Shown piece by piece: positions 10,473-21,981 of a DNA stretch of 64,000 nucleotides (its first letter is position 1; each line of letters opens with the position of its first letter). Position numbers and translations under genes: made by a program. This stretch comes from Adineta ricciae. Lineage: Eukaryota > Rotifera > Eurotatoria > Adinetida > Adinetidae. Location of the stretch: positions 1 through 64,000 of the forward strand of contig CAJNOJ010000284.1 in the NCBI GenBank assembly GCA_905250025.1, given 5' to 3'. The notes below the pieces were generated by a model. It searched no databases. It was given only the letters and a program-made list of their open reading frames with translations, and had not been told where the DNA came from.

Positions 10473-12549
10473 CGACTGAATGGTACCTATGAGTTTTTTG
10501 TAGTACATTTCATCTAGTAAACGCAAAGACAATCAAGTAGTGCTTCTTGATAAAAGAAATCCGGTGAATTGTGAAATTAATTGTTTTGTATAGTCTCATT
10601 AACCTTGTTCAGTTCGATGGGAACATGAACGAGTTTTAAACGTAGGCGAGAGGTAAAAGCATAGTATTGTTATTGGTTATTACTAATAGAAAGATTAGGT
10701 TATCAAGCTATTGCTAATATCTTGTTGACACCTTCAAGAGTGCCAATCTGCTTTCCCATCTTCTACCTTGTTTCTACAGTCGATTTAGTGCCTACTCTAA
10801 TTAGGATCGAGAAAAAATTAATTACAAGTAACGCTCATCCTTTGGATTCGCTGACCCTTTTCTGAAAGACTTTTCCGAATGCTGAACACATTCAGAGACT
10901 TCGATAGAGCAAAAATGCACTGCTACTGCTACTAGTGCTCAACTGAATCGTGGCAGTATGCTACATACTAGAATGAATAGGATGCAAAAGTCTTTTTAGG
11001 AATCAGACCGATTAGCCATTTCTCAGTGGATAATTCTCCAGCACTAACTATGTTGACTGAAAAATTCATCGCTCAACGACTAGTCAGACGGCCAACCATT
11101 GTCCTTGTCATCTGTTTTTCTATTTTCACATCACGCGCATGGAAATTTTCATAAATGCTTTACTAAGTCGCTCATAGACGGACGATATACAGTAGACTAC
11201 TTGAAAAGTTTGAACATTCGCTTGTGTCTTCCAGCGATAATCCGATTCTTTTCTTTCCTATCAACAAAATGATATCTTGTCGAATATTTTCATTGAGGAA
11301 TATTCATTCGTCAAATCCCTTTCAAAATTATCTGAAGCCTGACAAGCTTATTCTAAGCGTACACTTTAGGATTATTCTAGCATTTAAACGCCTAGTCGTT
11401 CGTCGACCTCCCTCCGGTCGGTCACTCACGGCTAGCCGTTACCATGTTGTCTCTGTTATTCCTCTCGCCTTTGATCAACTTTCAAACTGAACGATTGGGT
11501 TTTCTTTTATTGTCGCTTCTACAGTCATGATCTTCTATTCATTGGACTACCAAAAGAAACTAGATAAGAAATTCTTATTGTATGATTTGCTGCGAAACGA
11601 AAATCTTTCATAGCGCTGCATGTGTTAAGAATACTGTTTCTACAGTCCACGCGTCTGTAATTACTATGACGGAATTCCACTGACGGGTATATCACTTTCT
11701 GAACTACTTCTACTAAATTCCCATAAAAAGACATGATGGATGTAGCCTACAAAACAAAGATGATACTAAGCACATATCACTTTTTCGGATTTCTTGAATT
11801 AGAAACATCATTATGTACAATTCATTAGATCTTTTCGTGTAAGTTCTTGAGCTACTATCTTTGTACATATGACGTCCGTGAATAGCGTTCAGCTCACTAT
11901 CTTCTACAAAAGATTTTCGAACAGATAAAGAAAAAATATCTCCTTTTTAAATAGGAAGGAACAAGCCCAGGCTCAGCGAATAAGACGAAATTCACCCTCA
12001 AATTCAAATTTCCCGACGTCAGAAATCCTTCGGTCTGCTCCGACAGTGGATGTTAATAAGTCGTGGCTAGTTAATGAAAAATTAATAATTAATTAAGCAA
12101 CACTAACGTCGGATTCGAGATCGTCGACCCTTACTGGGCAACGAAGAAAATTTTCATTACTTAATTAGCTAATTAGCTAATTAGAATTTCGAGAAACGAA
12201 CCTCATATTCAAGTTCTCCGACCTTGATTACCCTACTGGTAATCATTTTCTAGCAACTATCGATCAATTTCATTGATTTTAGAAATGCTGATTTCTGATT
12301 GGATAGGACAGACTGACAGACAGACAGACAAACTTTAAGCTTTTTAACACAGCATTTAAACGCTGTATAACCCTTTCTTTCAGAAAAGGGAAAAATCATC
12401 CGGTTCTCTCCGGAACGGAAACGAAACGGGCAAAACCGCTCGTAGGATCCGACTAAACTTCTATTTTTCGTTGATTTCCGATGTCTCCCTGTAGGAACCA
12501 TTGTCCTGGGATCACTTGGAGCGTACCATTTTTTGTGTGATAGTTCACA
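10473..12549. other. Gene-poor stretch, no gene recognised
   Basis: About 2 kb with only short, unconvincing frames. It contains a short CAGA microsatellite near 12310-12328 and runs of TTAATTAGC-like repeats near 12160-12185. A frame at 11224-11490 shows no recognisable domain. Probably old repeat debris. Confidence 0.4.
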
Positions 12550-13473
12550 CAAAGAAAGCACTTGTATTCGTCTGACTGCATTTTCGTCAAAGACGCATAA
12601 CGCGAGGTCGTATATCTTTGTATTACAAGAAGGAGGGAGAAGAACGAGCAGAGATATGTTCTGTTGGATGGAGGTTCGGTTGTAATCGATAAGGCGAAAT
12701 TGTTTTGTAGTATGATTTCGTATACGTCGGTGTTAACTGAACGAGGGTCTTGTATAACATTCTGATATGCCAATTGTTGTACAGATTCGGCTAGCACAGT
12801 CATGGTCTAAGCTGTCGACGCTATTACTAAGATAATATATGGTCTGCTGCTTTTCATTGTTAGTCGAGTATTGCTTGGAGATGTTTGCGTAGAAGATTGT
12901 CTCCATACATTTTCGAGGCTTGTACGGACAGTTTTAGAGACTTTATGGCATGGTCCTTGATCTTAGGGGTACGTTTGCCGCGCAGTGAATATAATCGTCA
13001 GAAGTATAGGATGGTAAATCGATTGCAGCACGGAGTGCGTTGTTTTGCACGATTTGTAGCCTTTCCCACACTCTGTCGTTGGCTGTGAGCATCACCCCGG
13101 AGCCGTAGACACCATAACTGTTCTTGCAATCGACTTGAAGATGTTGATCATTATCTTGGGGTTGGAATCTTCCGCTGACTTACCTGGATATCGTTAGAAG
13201 GCCGGTGCGTGTAGCCAGTTTCGTTTCGATATGTTAGAGATGATTTCTCCACTTGAGTTGATTGCCGAAGATCACATCTAGGTATCGGGTTGCAACCAGT
13301 GGTTGTATCGTGGTGTCTCCGACTTGGACTTGCCCTGGATGTTGATATTTCTTCCTAGAGTGTGCTCTAAAGTGGATCAACTCTGTTTTCGTGCACTGTA
13401 GCTTCCACGATGCGCACGAGCTAGCGAACGTATCTATGGATTGTTGCAGTCGGGCGCGTAGATGATGTAAAGC
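12550..13473 (-). pseudogene. Non-LTR retrotransposon reverse transcriptase remnant (3' part)
   Basis: On the minus strand, translation across shifting frames gives the post-catalytic region of a jockey/I-type reverse transcriptase: a TKTELIHF segment, then VATRYLDVIFGNQLKWRNHL, a LATRTGLL segment, VWERLQIVQNNALRAAIDLP, YIHCAANVP and CASRICTTIGI. Several stops and frameshifts interrupt it, so it is dead. The catalytic YxDD part is not in the window, meaning a 5' truncation at about 13473. Confidence 0.65.
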
Positions 13474-13784
13474 TATAAATTTTGGATACTTGAAAATTAT
13501 ACGCCGATATACTTTGATTGATCGAACTCGTCTTATTCATAGCGCTAACGGAATTTAAAAGTAATTGTGTTTTTGTTTAGATTTTTTTTCTAAACAAATA
13601 TTCAAACACTTATAAGTTTAAAGCCATATAATTCCAGATATTCGCGATAAAAACGATCATCACTTTCTCCTAGATAAAATACTTCGCGGTTAACATAGTT
13701 TGATTGCTAAAGTATTTGTCTTACTATCAGTATAATGAATTGAGGATACAAGCATGAAATAATCAATCTATGAACAGTAGTGTC

Positions 13785-14054
13785 TACTCTCTAAAAAAAA
13801 CCGGGCGATACTGAACCATAAAAAGGTTTTAGCTAGCGTCTAAAACCTTTTATGGCTCTAGATTTGGGTACCATCTTCAGAACCTTATTTTCAGAACCTT
13901 TTGGGTTCTAGCAAAGAAATCTGAAACTTTTTCTAGTTCGGCACATTTGGCTAAAACCATTTTAGGTTCTACATTTTTTTGCTAAAACCAGAAAAGGTTC
14001 TGAAAATGGTACCGAAAAAAAGGTTCAGTATGACCCGATTTTTTTTACAGAGTA
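13785..14054. mobile_element. 270-bp TIR element with TA target duplication
   Basis: The left end TACTCTCTAAAAAAAA and the reverse complement of the right end TACTCTGTAAAAAAAA agree, and both continue into CGGG then ATACTGAACC, giving imperfect terminal inverted repeats of about 30 bp. Each end carries TA, as in Tc1/mariner-like insertions. The interior repeats AGAACCTTTT/AGGTTCT blocks in both orientations. No transposase frame, so non-autonomous. Confidence 0.75.
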
Positions 14055-14202
14055 TCACGCGTCTCTATGACGTATTTTGTTTTCTTTTTTTCTCTCCCTG
14101 CACATATACATACATGTGATATATATCTGTCCGAGTGTTCTCATTGTTGTTGTTGTTCTCTCTTCTTGTTTGTCTTTGTGGATTTTTCCACGTTCGTTCT
14201 CC

Positions 14203-14230
14203 GTCTCTCTCTCTCTCTCTCTCTCTCTCT
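14203..14230. repeat. (CT)n microsatellite
   Basis: A run of about 14 CT units. It creates low-complexity leucine/serine frames at 14067-14421 that I do not accept as genes. Confidence 0.85.
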
Positions 14231-14430
14231 ACCACGCGCAGTTGTTTTTAAAGCGCACACATACACAGAACGTTTTACTTCTTCTTCTCATTCGGTTCGT
14301 TTGTCCGCTCGCGTTTCGTTTTTGTGTTTTTAGTTTTACCAATAAACAACGACAAAGCCAAAACGTTTTTTCCAGCAAATCATTACAGATATACAGTGTC
14401 CAATTCGAATACTTGAACTAATACTCGAAT

Positions 14431-15428
14431 TCAAGCTTCAAGTTATACATGTGAAAATTTTTCGCTTCTTCGAAAAAGATGAAATTACTATCTTCTTCAA
14501 ACTCATGGGGAATATTCACGATTCTTTTAATGAATCCGGTAAATGTTTTGTATATTTATTCGCAAGCGAAACGGAAATCTGTAATCGTTTTAGACACCAG
14601 TAGCATCGTGGATCACTAGGGACAAGCCGACCGAATATTTGATTTAGTTTTTGTTTGTGTCTCTGGTAGGTGCGCTTTCTCATCCGGTGGGACAAATTTG
14701 TGATCATGGTCATCATGATAGTTCACTTTCTGACAATCTGGAAACAGCAGTGAAAATTCTGAAAGAAATGATTGAAAACCATGGTCCAGTCCCCTAATGG
14801 ACAAACACAACTATTTTTATTGCATACCAAGCAATACGACATATGAAACAATTTTAAAACTAACTCAGATATCCAGCGATCTTCTCCAAGGACGAATTCA
14901 AATCAAAAGAATGCGTTTTATTCTTTATCAGTTCACCATGTCCAATATAGCGCTTGTATCGGTAGTGTTTCCTGGTCATTTTATTCTCAACATACTGTCA
15001 TGTTTCTTTTTGTTGATGTATATGTTAATCAATTCTATTTTATAATTTGTGTTGAAAGTGTTATCCTGCTCATCTCTATCGTTAGTATTTTTTATGTTTC
15101 CTATCGTATTATGACTACAATGTACAATATTTCTCATCGGCAACTAGATAAAATTGACTATAAACATTTCAACTGTTCTCGTTCTCTCTTTTTTAGGTAA
15201 GAACTTCCTGATTTGTCTGTCCCGATGGATATCTCAATGCTCTCATTGATTTGGCATCGAAGAAAAGAGGTTTGTCAAGTTCTCTTTGTTTTTTCTCATT
15301 ATACTTCTAGATTAACGAATATTGAAATATCTGCCTATTCAGATGCGATAAACCAGAAATTAACTGGCGAAATACAAAAAAGCTATTTGCTCGAATGATA
15401 AGTCATCAATGTTTACATGTCAAATGGA
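14431..15428. other. No gene recognised
   Basis: About 1 kb of AT-rich DNA. Short hydrophobic frames (for example 14797-15045 and 15000-15200, plus strand) have no partner exons or domains that I recognise. They could be decayed transmembrane-protein sequence, but the evidence is too thin to call. Confidence 0.35.
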
Positions 15429-16230
15429 ATCGGTGTGAAGCTAGAACCATCGAACTAGCACCACGGCTAGAGCCCGCCGGGTCCACGAAATTTGGACCCG
15501 GACCCGGCCCCAAACTTTGATAGCAGTCGAGTTTAAAACATATCTTGTACGAATTGACATTTATAGCCAGATGTTTAATTTACATTTGCGAAGTGTTAGT
15601 TTTTGTTTTTCTCTTTCAATTTATGAATTAAAGATAGTTTGAACGATAAAAAAAGGGAAAATTTCAAAAAGTTTTTATATATAAAAATCCCCCTTGGACC
15701 CGGACCCGGGTCCGGGCAGGCCCGATGGGCTCTAACCACAGCACTAAGGATTTTCTGAAACCGAATTCTCGTCGATAAAACCTATTCTATTCGATGCAGA
15801 ATTCAGTTCTGAATCGAATGGTGACATTTTAGTTCATGGGAAAACGTTTGGAAAAAAATTTTGTGAATACTTCTTTTATCTTTTTGTATATAGGGGAAAA
15901 AATAAGAATCGAAATAAGCTCCATCCCAAACGTTTTCCCGTAAATAAAAGTGGCACCATTCGATACAGAATCAAATTCTGCGCCGAATAGACTCTTTTCC
16001 ATGAACGGGAATTCGTTCTGGGTAGAGATATTGCGTGCCGACTGTCGAAAAACGATGCATATACATGAATACAGAGAGATCAAAGAAAACTTTTCCCCGA
16101 ACGTTTTCCCATGAACTAAAATGTCACCATTTGATTCAGAATTGAATTCTGTATCGAATAAAATAGGTTTTATCGACGAGAATTCGGTTTCAAAAAATCC
16201 TTAGTGCCGCGGTACTAGCTTCACGCCGAT
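15429..16230. mobile_element. Palindromic MITE carrying a nested hAT-like insertion
   Basis: The arms are a clear inverted repeat. The left arm reads ATCGGTGTGAAGCTAG, then AGCACTAAGGATTTT, AAACCGAATTCTCGTCGATA and GGTGACATTTTAGTTCATGG. The right arm reads the same on the other strand (CCATGAACTAAAATGTCACC onward to CTAGCTTCACGCCGAT). Ends and inner ATTCGAT-x-CAGAAT palindromes match the copies at 24460-24830 and 4147-4248. The left arm is interrupted at 15468-15734 by a second element. There is no coding capacity. Confidence 0.75.
15468..15734. mobile_element. 267-bp hAT-like element nested in a MITE
   Basis: Ends are TAGAGCCCGCCGGG and, reverse-complemented, TAGAGCCCATCGGG. GC-rich GGACCCGGACCCGG subterminal repeats face each other across an AT-rich centre. 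It is flanked by ACCACGGC (15460-15467) and ACCACAGC (15735-15742), an 8-bp target duplication with one mismatch, the hallmark of hAT insertion. Removing element plus one duplication restores continuity of the host MITE arm. Non-autonomous. Confidence 0.75.
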
Positions 16231-16254
16231 CTTTAAGACCTTTTTTGTTTATAG

Positions 16255-16450
16255 ATAAGTGGAAAGGAAGTAACGAAGCTAAAAAAGCTTCAGGAATAAA
16301 GAGAGTCACGCGGCTTAAAGGATGCTAAGAGAGTTAGAGGACTAAAGGGAGTTGTTGAAGGAATTAAGGAAGCTAAAGAAGTGAGGAGAGCCAAAGTATT
16401 TAAAGGATAAAAGGATGTTAATAGAGTTGAAGTGCTAGAAAATGAGACTA
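16255..16450. repeat. Degenerate purine-rich repeat tract
   Basis: A loose repeat of GAGxTAAAGGA-like units (AAGGATGCTAAGAGAG, GGACTAAAGGGAG, GGAAGCTAAAGAAG and so on) with strong purine bias on the plus strand. Not coding. It abuts the right end of the MITE at 16230. Confidence 0.5.
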
Positions 16451-16857
16451 TGTAGCATCAAATTTACACCAGGATAACTTCAATTTCTTGTGGGCCTCTC
16501 TAACTGACAGAATGTTTTTCAAAATATTTTTCACATCATTATTCAGAATATATTACCGAATTAATGCCATATTTTTGTCGCGCAGTCAACTCTATATATT
16601 ATATCAAATCCACTCTTTAGACAACTATTTGATTAATTCTATCGTTTTTGTCGATACCAATTGTTTATTGAAAGTCTTGAATAGATAGTGTGTATAATAT
16701 AGAATATTGTCATGAGTAAGCTGAAAGCGTAAATACACAAAAGAAAAAGAAGTAAAACGAGAAAGATGGCAGATTTGAAAAGCAGAAATTTTACAAAACG
16801 AATATTACTCTCTTACATAAAAAAAATTGTTGGATTTGATACTGAGATGCTGTCACA

Positions 16858-19800
16858 TCATCCAATAATACTCTTGATCCAACTTTTATAAAAACTAACT
16901 CGAGTAAAAACATTAGGTTTGTTATTGGTGCCTGACGTTATACAGTCGGATCCATAGCTAGTTACACCTGAGACCACATATTGTCCTTGGTATTGAGAGA
17001 GAATCGGTCCACCACTATCCCCTTGGCATGCGGAATTGCCATCGACTGAATCAGCTACACATATTTGCTGAGAACTATCCATATTAGCCCACCGTGCTTC
17101 GCATAAATCGACTACTTTAGTATAAGCTTGTTTCAGTACCTTATTAACTGGACCACCAAAAGTAAGCGCACCCCATCCGGCAATAATAACTTCATCATTC
17201 GGTTGAGGTTCAGGACCAGGCAAACATGCTGGTTGAACATATGTATTAAATGTAAATGGTGGAGACACACGTATTACGGCAATATCATTAATATATCCAG
17301 TTGTATTATATTGTGGATGAACATATATTGCTTGAGCAAAACGTGTTTGGCGTGTATTTGATTCTGTGCTCGACGAATAATTATGCATACCTGCAGTCAC
17401 ACTAATAAGCGATGCATCTGTCGTTCTAATGCAATGAGCCGCTGTGAGAACATAATCTTTACTGATTATAGTTCCACCACACACATTACTCGCACACGGA
17501 GGCACATTACACGATGCTCCTCTATAGAATACCATCTATGCAGACAAGAAAAGCAGCTTTAAAAGAATCTAATAACTCCAAAGACTTTACCCAAGGCCAT
17601 GAATTTTGAATGGCATCAGTTCCACCATAGATCCGACTAATCGATTTTCCGCGTGGAGCAATTTCTTGTTTGCCGCAAGAATTATTTTCTAAAGGTGATG
17701 GCGTAGTGGTTGGTGGAGCAACGAATGATCCAACTGGGCAACAATATCGAATACGAAAATCGACGCCTACTGGTTGTATTGCTTGAAATGAAAGAAGATA
17801 GAGTGTACTATTTGGTCGACTCTGAACCAAATTTCCAGTGCAGGTAGTATCTGTGGGGTTGATTCCTTCTGCATGAACAGCATAAGGAACACCACACATA
17901 GAATTCGGATATTGAGCGAGAATGAGACTCATATCTTCAGTATCTCCAGTTGTTGCGTTGCTCGGTTTGCCCACATTGAACCATGTCGTCCATGAATAAC
18001 TACTGGGACACAGTACTCCATTTGTACTAGCTGAATAAATAAGACTGCAAGGCAGAAAACCGCCTAAAAACGAATGAATCATAACGAATGCAATGAAGAA
18101 TTATTCGTTAGTATAACGTTTACTCACTAACTGCTGGAGGTGTAGTACTTGACGTGCTGCGAGTGGTGCTGGAAGTCGAGGTGGTTGATGCCGATGTCGT
18201 CGTTGAGGTCCGCGCCGTCGTTGATGTCGATGTCGTTGTTGAGGTCCGCGCCGTCGTTGATGTCGATGTCGTTGTTGAGGTCCGCGCCGTCGTTGATGTC
18301 GATGTCGTTGTTGAGGTCCGCGCCGTCGTTGATGTCGATGTCGTTGTTGAGGTCGGTGTCGTCGTTGATGTCGATGTCGTGGTAGTTGTCGAAATCATAG
18401 ATTTCGCTAAACTAACTCTGCCAGGACCACTTGCAGTTATGGAATAGTTGCCCACTACATTTATCGAATACGTGGTGACTATTAGAATGTAGCGGACATT
18501 TGCTTGCAGATACGCTACAATTTGAAATTGTCGATTACCACCACTATCATCATCTTGTGCGAGTAAACCCACTGACAATGCACCGAGACTAAAGCTGTTA
18601 TTGTACAGATAACCATACGTATCGAAGTTGCCGTCACTTTTACTAGTAATAGTGTAGTTACCACTTGTGGATGGAATTATTTCGATAGCGTCATAAAAAT
18701 AATCACTTGACGATCCACTATAACGGTTGAACCTTGAGCTTGTATTCTGTAGTGAACCAGAATAGGTTGTATTAACTGAAATACAAAAGGGAAATCAGAG
18801 TTGGGTGTAAACTGCCGCGAAATAATGAACGAGCGATGCAATTCTAGCATGAAGTTGAACGAATGAATTCTGTTGAACGAATGAATTCTGTTTAACAGAA
18901 TTATTATCAGAGCAGTATGATGTTTTAATATTTCCCTACAGCGCGAAAAACAAACGAGGCAGCAGTATGAGCACCATTTCGTTAGTCCTATCATCTTGCG
19001 AGATACTCACGGACTCCTAGCGCCGACGTCGATGTCGTTGTTGAGGTCGGTGTCGTCGTTGATGTCGATGTCGTGGTAGTTGTCGAAATCATAGATTTCG
19101 CTAAACTAACTCTGCCAGGACCACTTGCAGTTATGGAATAGTTGCCCACTACATTTATCGAATACGTGGTGACTATTAGAATGTAGCGGACATTTGCTTG
19201 CAGATACGCTACAATTTGAAATTGTCGATTACCACCACTATCATCATCTTGTGCGAGTAAACCCACTGACAATGCACCGAGACTAAAGCTGTTATTGTAC
19301 AGATAACCATACGTATCGAAGTTGCCGTCACTTTTACTAGTAATAGTGTAATCACCACTTGTGGATGGAATTATTTCGATAGCGTCATAAAAATAATCAC
19401 TTGACGATCCACTATAACGGTTGAACCTTGAGCTTGTATTCTGTAGTGAACCAGAATAGGTTGTGTTAACTGAAATACAAAAGGGAAATCAGAGTTGGGT
19501 GTAAACTGCCGCGAAATAATGAAAGAGCGATGCAATTCTAGCATGAAGTTGAACGAATGAATTCTGTTTAACAGAATCATTATCAGAGCAGTATGAGCAC
19601 CATTTCGTTAGTACTATCATCTTGCGAGATACTCACGGACTCCTAGCGCCGACGTCGATGTCGTTGTTGAGGTCCGTGCCGTCGTTGATGTCGCTGTCGT
19701 GGTAGTTGTCGAAATCAAAGATTTCGCTAAACTAACTCTGCCAGGACCACTTGCAGTTATGGAATAGTTGCCCACTACATTTATCGAATACGTGGTAACT

Positions 19801-21694
19801 ATTAGAATGTAGCGGACATTTGCTTGCAGATACGCTACAATTTGAAATTGTCGATTACCACCACTATCATCATCTTGTGCGAGTAAACCCACTGACAATG
19901 CACCGAGACTAAAGCTGTTATTGTACAGATAACCATACGTATCGAAGTTGCCGTCACTTTTACTAGTAATAGTGTAGTTACCACTTGTGGATGGAATTAT
20001 TTCGATAGCGTCATAAAAATAATCACTTGACGATCCACCATAACGGTTCAACCTTGAGCTTGTATTTTGTAATGAGCCAGAATAGGTCGAATTGACTAAA
20101 ATATAAAAGCGAAATCAGAATTGATTGTTCACTGTCGAGAGCAATAGTGAAAACACTATGAACTCCTAGGATGAAATTGTACCGGTGAACTCTGTTGGGT
20201 AGATGTGTCATCGGAACACTATCGTGTTTGAACATTTCAGTACGGCGTAAAAAGCAAAAGAGCGAGGAGTATGAGCACCATTTTCGTTAGTACTATCATC
20301 TTGCGAGATACTCACGGACTCCTGGTGTGGTTGTTGCGGTCGGTGTCGTTGCGGATGTGGAGGTCGTGGTTGACGTCCGTGTCGTCGTCGATGCCGTGGT
20401 AGTAGTAGTGGTTGAGGTCCGTGTCGTCGTCGATGTCGATGTCGTGGTAGTTGTCGTAATCAAAGATTTCGCTAAACTAACTCTGCCAGGACCACTTGCA
20501 GTTATGGAATAGTTGCCTACTGCATTTATGGAATACGTTGTAACTATGAGAATGTAGCGGACATTTGCTTGAAGATTCGCTATAATTTGAAATTGGTAAC
20601 TACCAGCTCCATCATCATTTTGTCCAAGTAAGCCCATTGATAAGTCACTGAGACTAAAGCTGTTATTGTATAGATAGCCATACGTATCCAAGTTACTGCT
20701 ACTTGTAATAGTGTAATTACCACTTGTGAGTGGAATTATTTCAATCGCGTCATACAAGTAATTATTTGACGATCCACCATAGCGAAGAAATCTTGTGCTT
20801 GTATTTTGTAATGAGCCGGAATAGGTCGAGTTCACTGAAATATAAGAGCAAAATCAGAATCGTTTATCAACTGTGGTGAGCAATAGTGAAACAACGATGA
20901 ACTTCTAGCATGAAATTGTACAGGTGAACTCTGTTTGGCAGAATTGGCATCAGAACAGTATGGTGTTTTAACATTTCAGTACGGCATAAAAAGCAAGAGA
21001 GCGAAGGAGTATGAGCACCATTTTCGTTAGTACTATCATCTTTCAAGATACTCACGGACTCCTAGTGTCGTCGTCGTCGATGTCGATGTCGTGGTAGTTG
21101 TCGTAATCATAGATTTGGCTAAACTAACTCTGCCAGGACCACTTGCAGTTATGGAATAGTTGCCTACTTCGTTTACGGAATACGTTGTAACTATGAGAAT
21201 GTAGCGGACATTTGCTTGAAGATTCGCTATAATTTGAAATTGGTAACTACCAGCTCCATCATCATTTTGTCCAAGTAAGCCCATTGATAAGTCACTGAGA
21301 CTAAAGCTGTTATTGTATAGATAGCCATACGTATCCAAGTTACTGCTACTTGTAATAGTGTAATTACCACTTGTGAATGGAATTATTTCAATCGCGTCAT
21401 ACAAGTAATTATTTGACGATCCACCATAGCGAAGAAATCTTGTGCTTGTATTTTGTAATGAACCAGAATAGGTCGAATTGACTAAAATAGAAATATTAAA
21501 GCTGCTGAATATAAATATATTTAAAAACTATTTACTTTGTTCGAGATTCGTAGTGCTCTGCACGAACTGATTTCCATCACCGTGCTAAGAACATTTTTGG
21601 GATACGTAAAAAAGTAACTGGAACGGTGAAAGGGACTTACGACTTTTGTAGACAATTGGCTTGTAATTAGAACAATAAGAAGGGTGAGTAACAT
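16858..21694 (-). CDS. Secreted modular serine protease: five PPC-like domains, WxxW domain, trypsin domain
   Basis: Nine exons (minus strand): 21641-21694, 21536-21584, 21056-21481, 20316-20834, 19637-20095, 19011-19469, 18128-18775, 17591-18063, 16858-17535. Phases close exactly to 3765 nt (1254 residues). Exon 1 encodes a signal peptide (MLLTLLIVLITSQLS). Exons 3-7 each encode one PPC-like beta-sandwich (SGNYTITS...DTYGYLYNNSFS...GNYSITASGPG) followed by a Thr/Ser-rich mucin-like linker. Exon 8 holds a mucin-2 WxxW-type domain (WTTW ... FRIRYCCP) and the activation site ISRIYGG. Exon 9 has the catalytic triad: TAAHC, NDIAVI and GDSGGP. It is a secreted or surface-bound S1 protease, probably activated by cleavage before IYGG. 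A TATA box lies at 21807-21813. Exons 3-7 are all phase 1-1, so units can be added without frame loss. Confidence 0.85.
18128..21481. repeat. Tandem exon-intron duplication (five PPC units, 620-750 bp period)
   Basis: The conserved block ending each PPC module (around 18390, 19085, 19709, 20458 and 21104) recurs with flanking intron sequence. The units fall into two groups: exons 5-7 (LLAQDDDSGGNRQFQIVAY) and exons 3-4 (LLGQNDDGAGSYQFQIIAN). Exons 6 and 7 and their introns are nearly identical. Introns within the array are about 165-240 bp against 54-64 bp elsewhere in the gene. Confidence 0.85.
18190..18385. repeat. 36-bp coding minisatellite (Thr/Ser linker)
   Basis: About four copies of a 36-bp unit encode TTTSTSTTARTS-type linker in protease exon 7. 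Minus-strand coding; the plus-strand frames here are shadows. The other PPC exons carry shorter versions of the same linker. Confidence 0.85.
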
Positions 21695-21806
21695 TTTGAA
21701 AGGAATGTTGAGTATCCTAACTTGAATTGGAGATTAAGAGACCAGTTGCAGTGAATGGTATCCCATCCTACCAAGTACTATTGTGTTATTATGACGGTTA
21801 TCCCGT

Positions 21807-21813
21807 CTTTATA
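21807..21813 (-). promoter_or_regulatory. TATA box of the protease gene
   Basis: TATAAAG on the minus strand, about 115 bp upstream of the ATG at 21694, preceded by ATGCATG-like sequence and followed by a GACGGGATAACCGTC palindrome. Motif evidence only. Confidence 0.4.
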
Positions 21814-21981
21814 CATGCCTTGGTCGGAAGTAGTGATAAACAGTGTGTCGTCATGATATTAATCATAAAGGATGTAATTATCAGGTACAACTGTGAAGCA
21901 TGTTGAAAAGAAACGTAATCATCCGGAAAAAGATAAAAGATATTTTGATATTATCATTATTTATTCGTTGTAGCTTGCATA

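Noticed and set aside
14067-14421. Two overlapping hydrophobic ORFs
   Set aside because: Created by the CT microsatellite and T-rich flanks; no domain and no splice partners.
18190-18385. CRISPR-like regular 36-bp repeats
   Set aside because: There are no unique spacers; the units are contiguous and encode protein linker in a eukaryotic gene.
18149-18447. Plus-strand ORFs rich in SMSLLRSAPS or VVVEVRAVVDVD repeats
   Set aside because: They are antisense shadows of the Thr/Ser linker minisatellite in the minus-strand protease.
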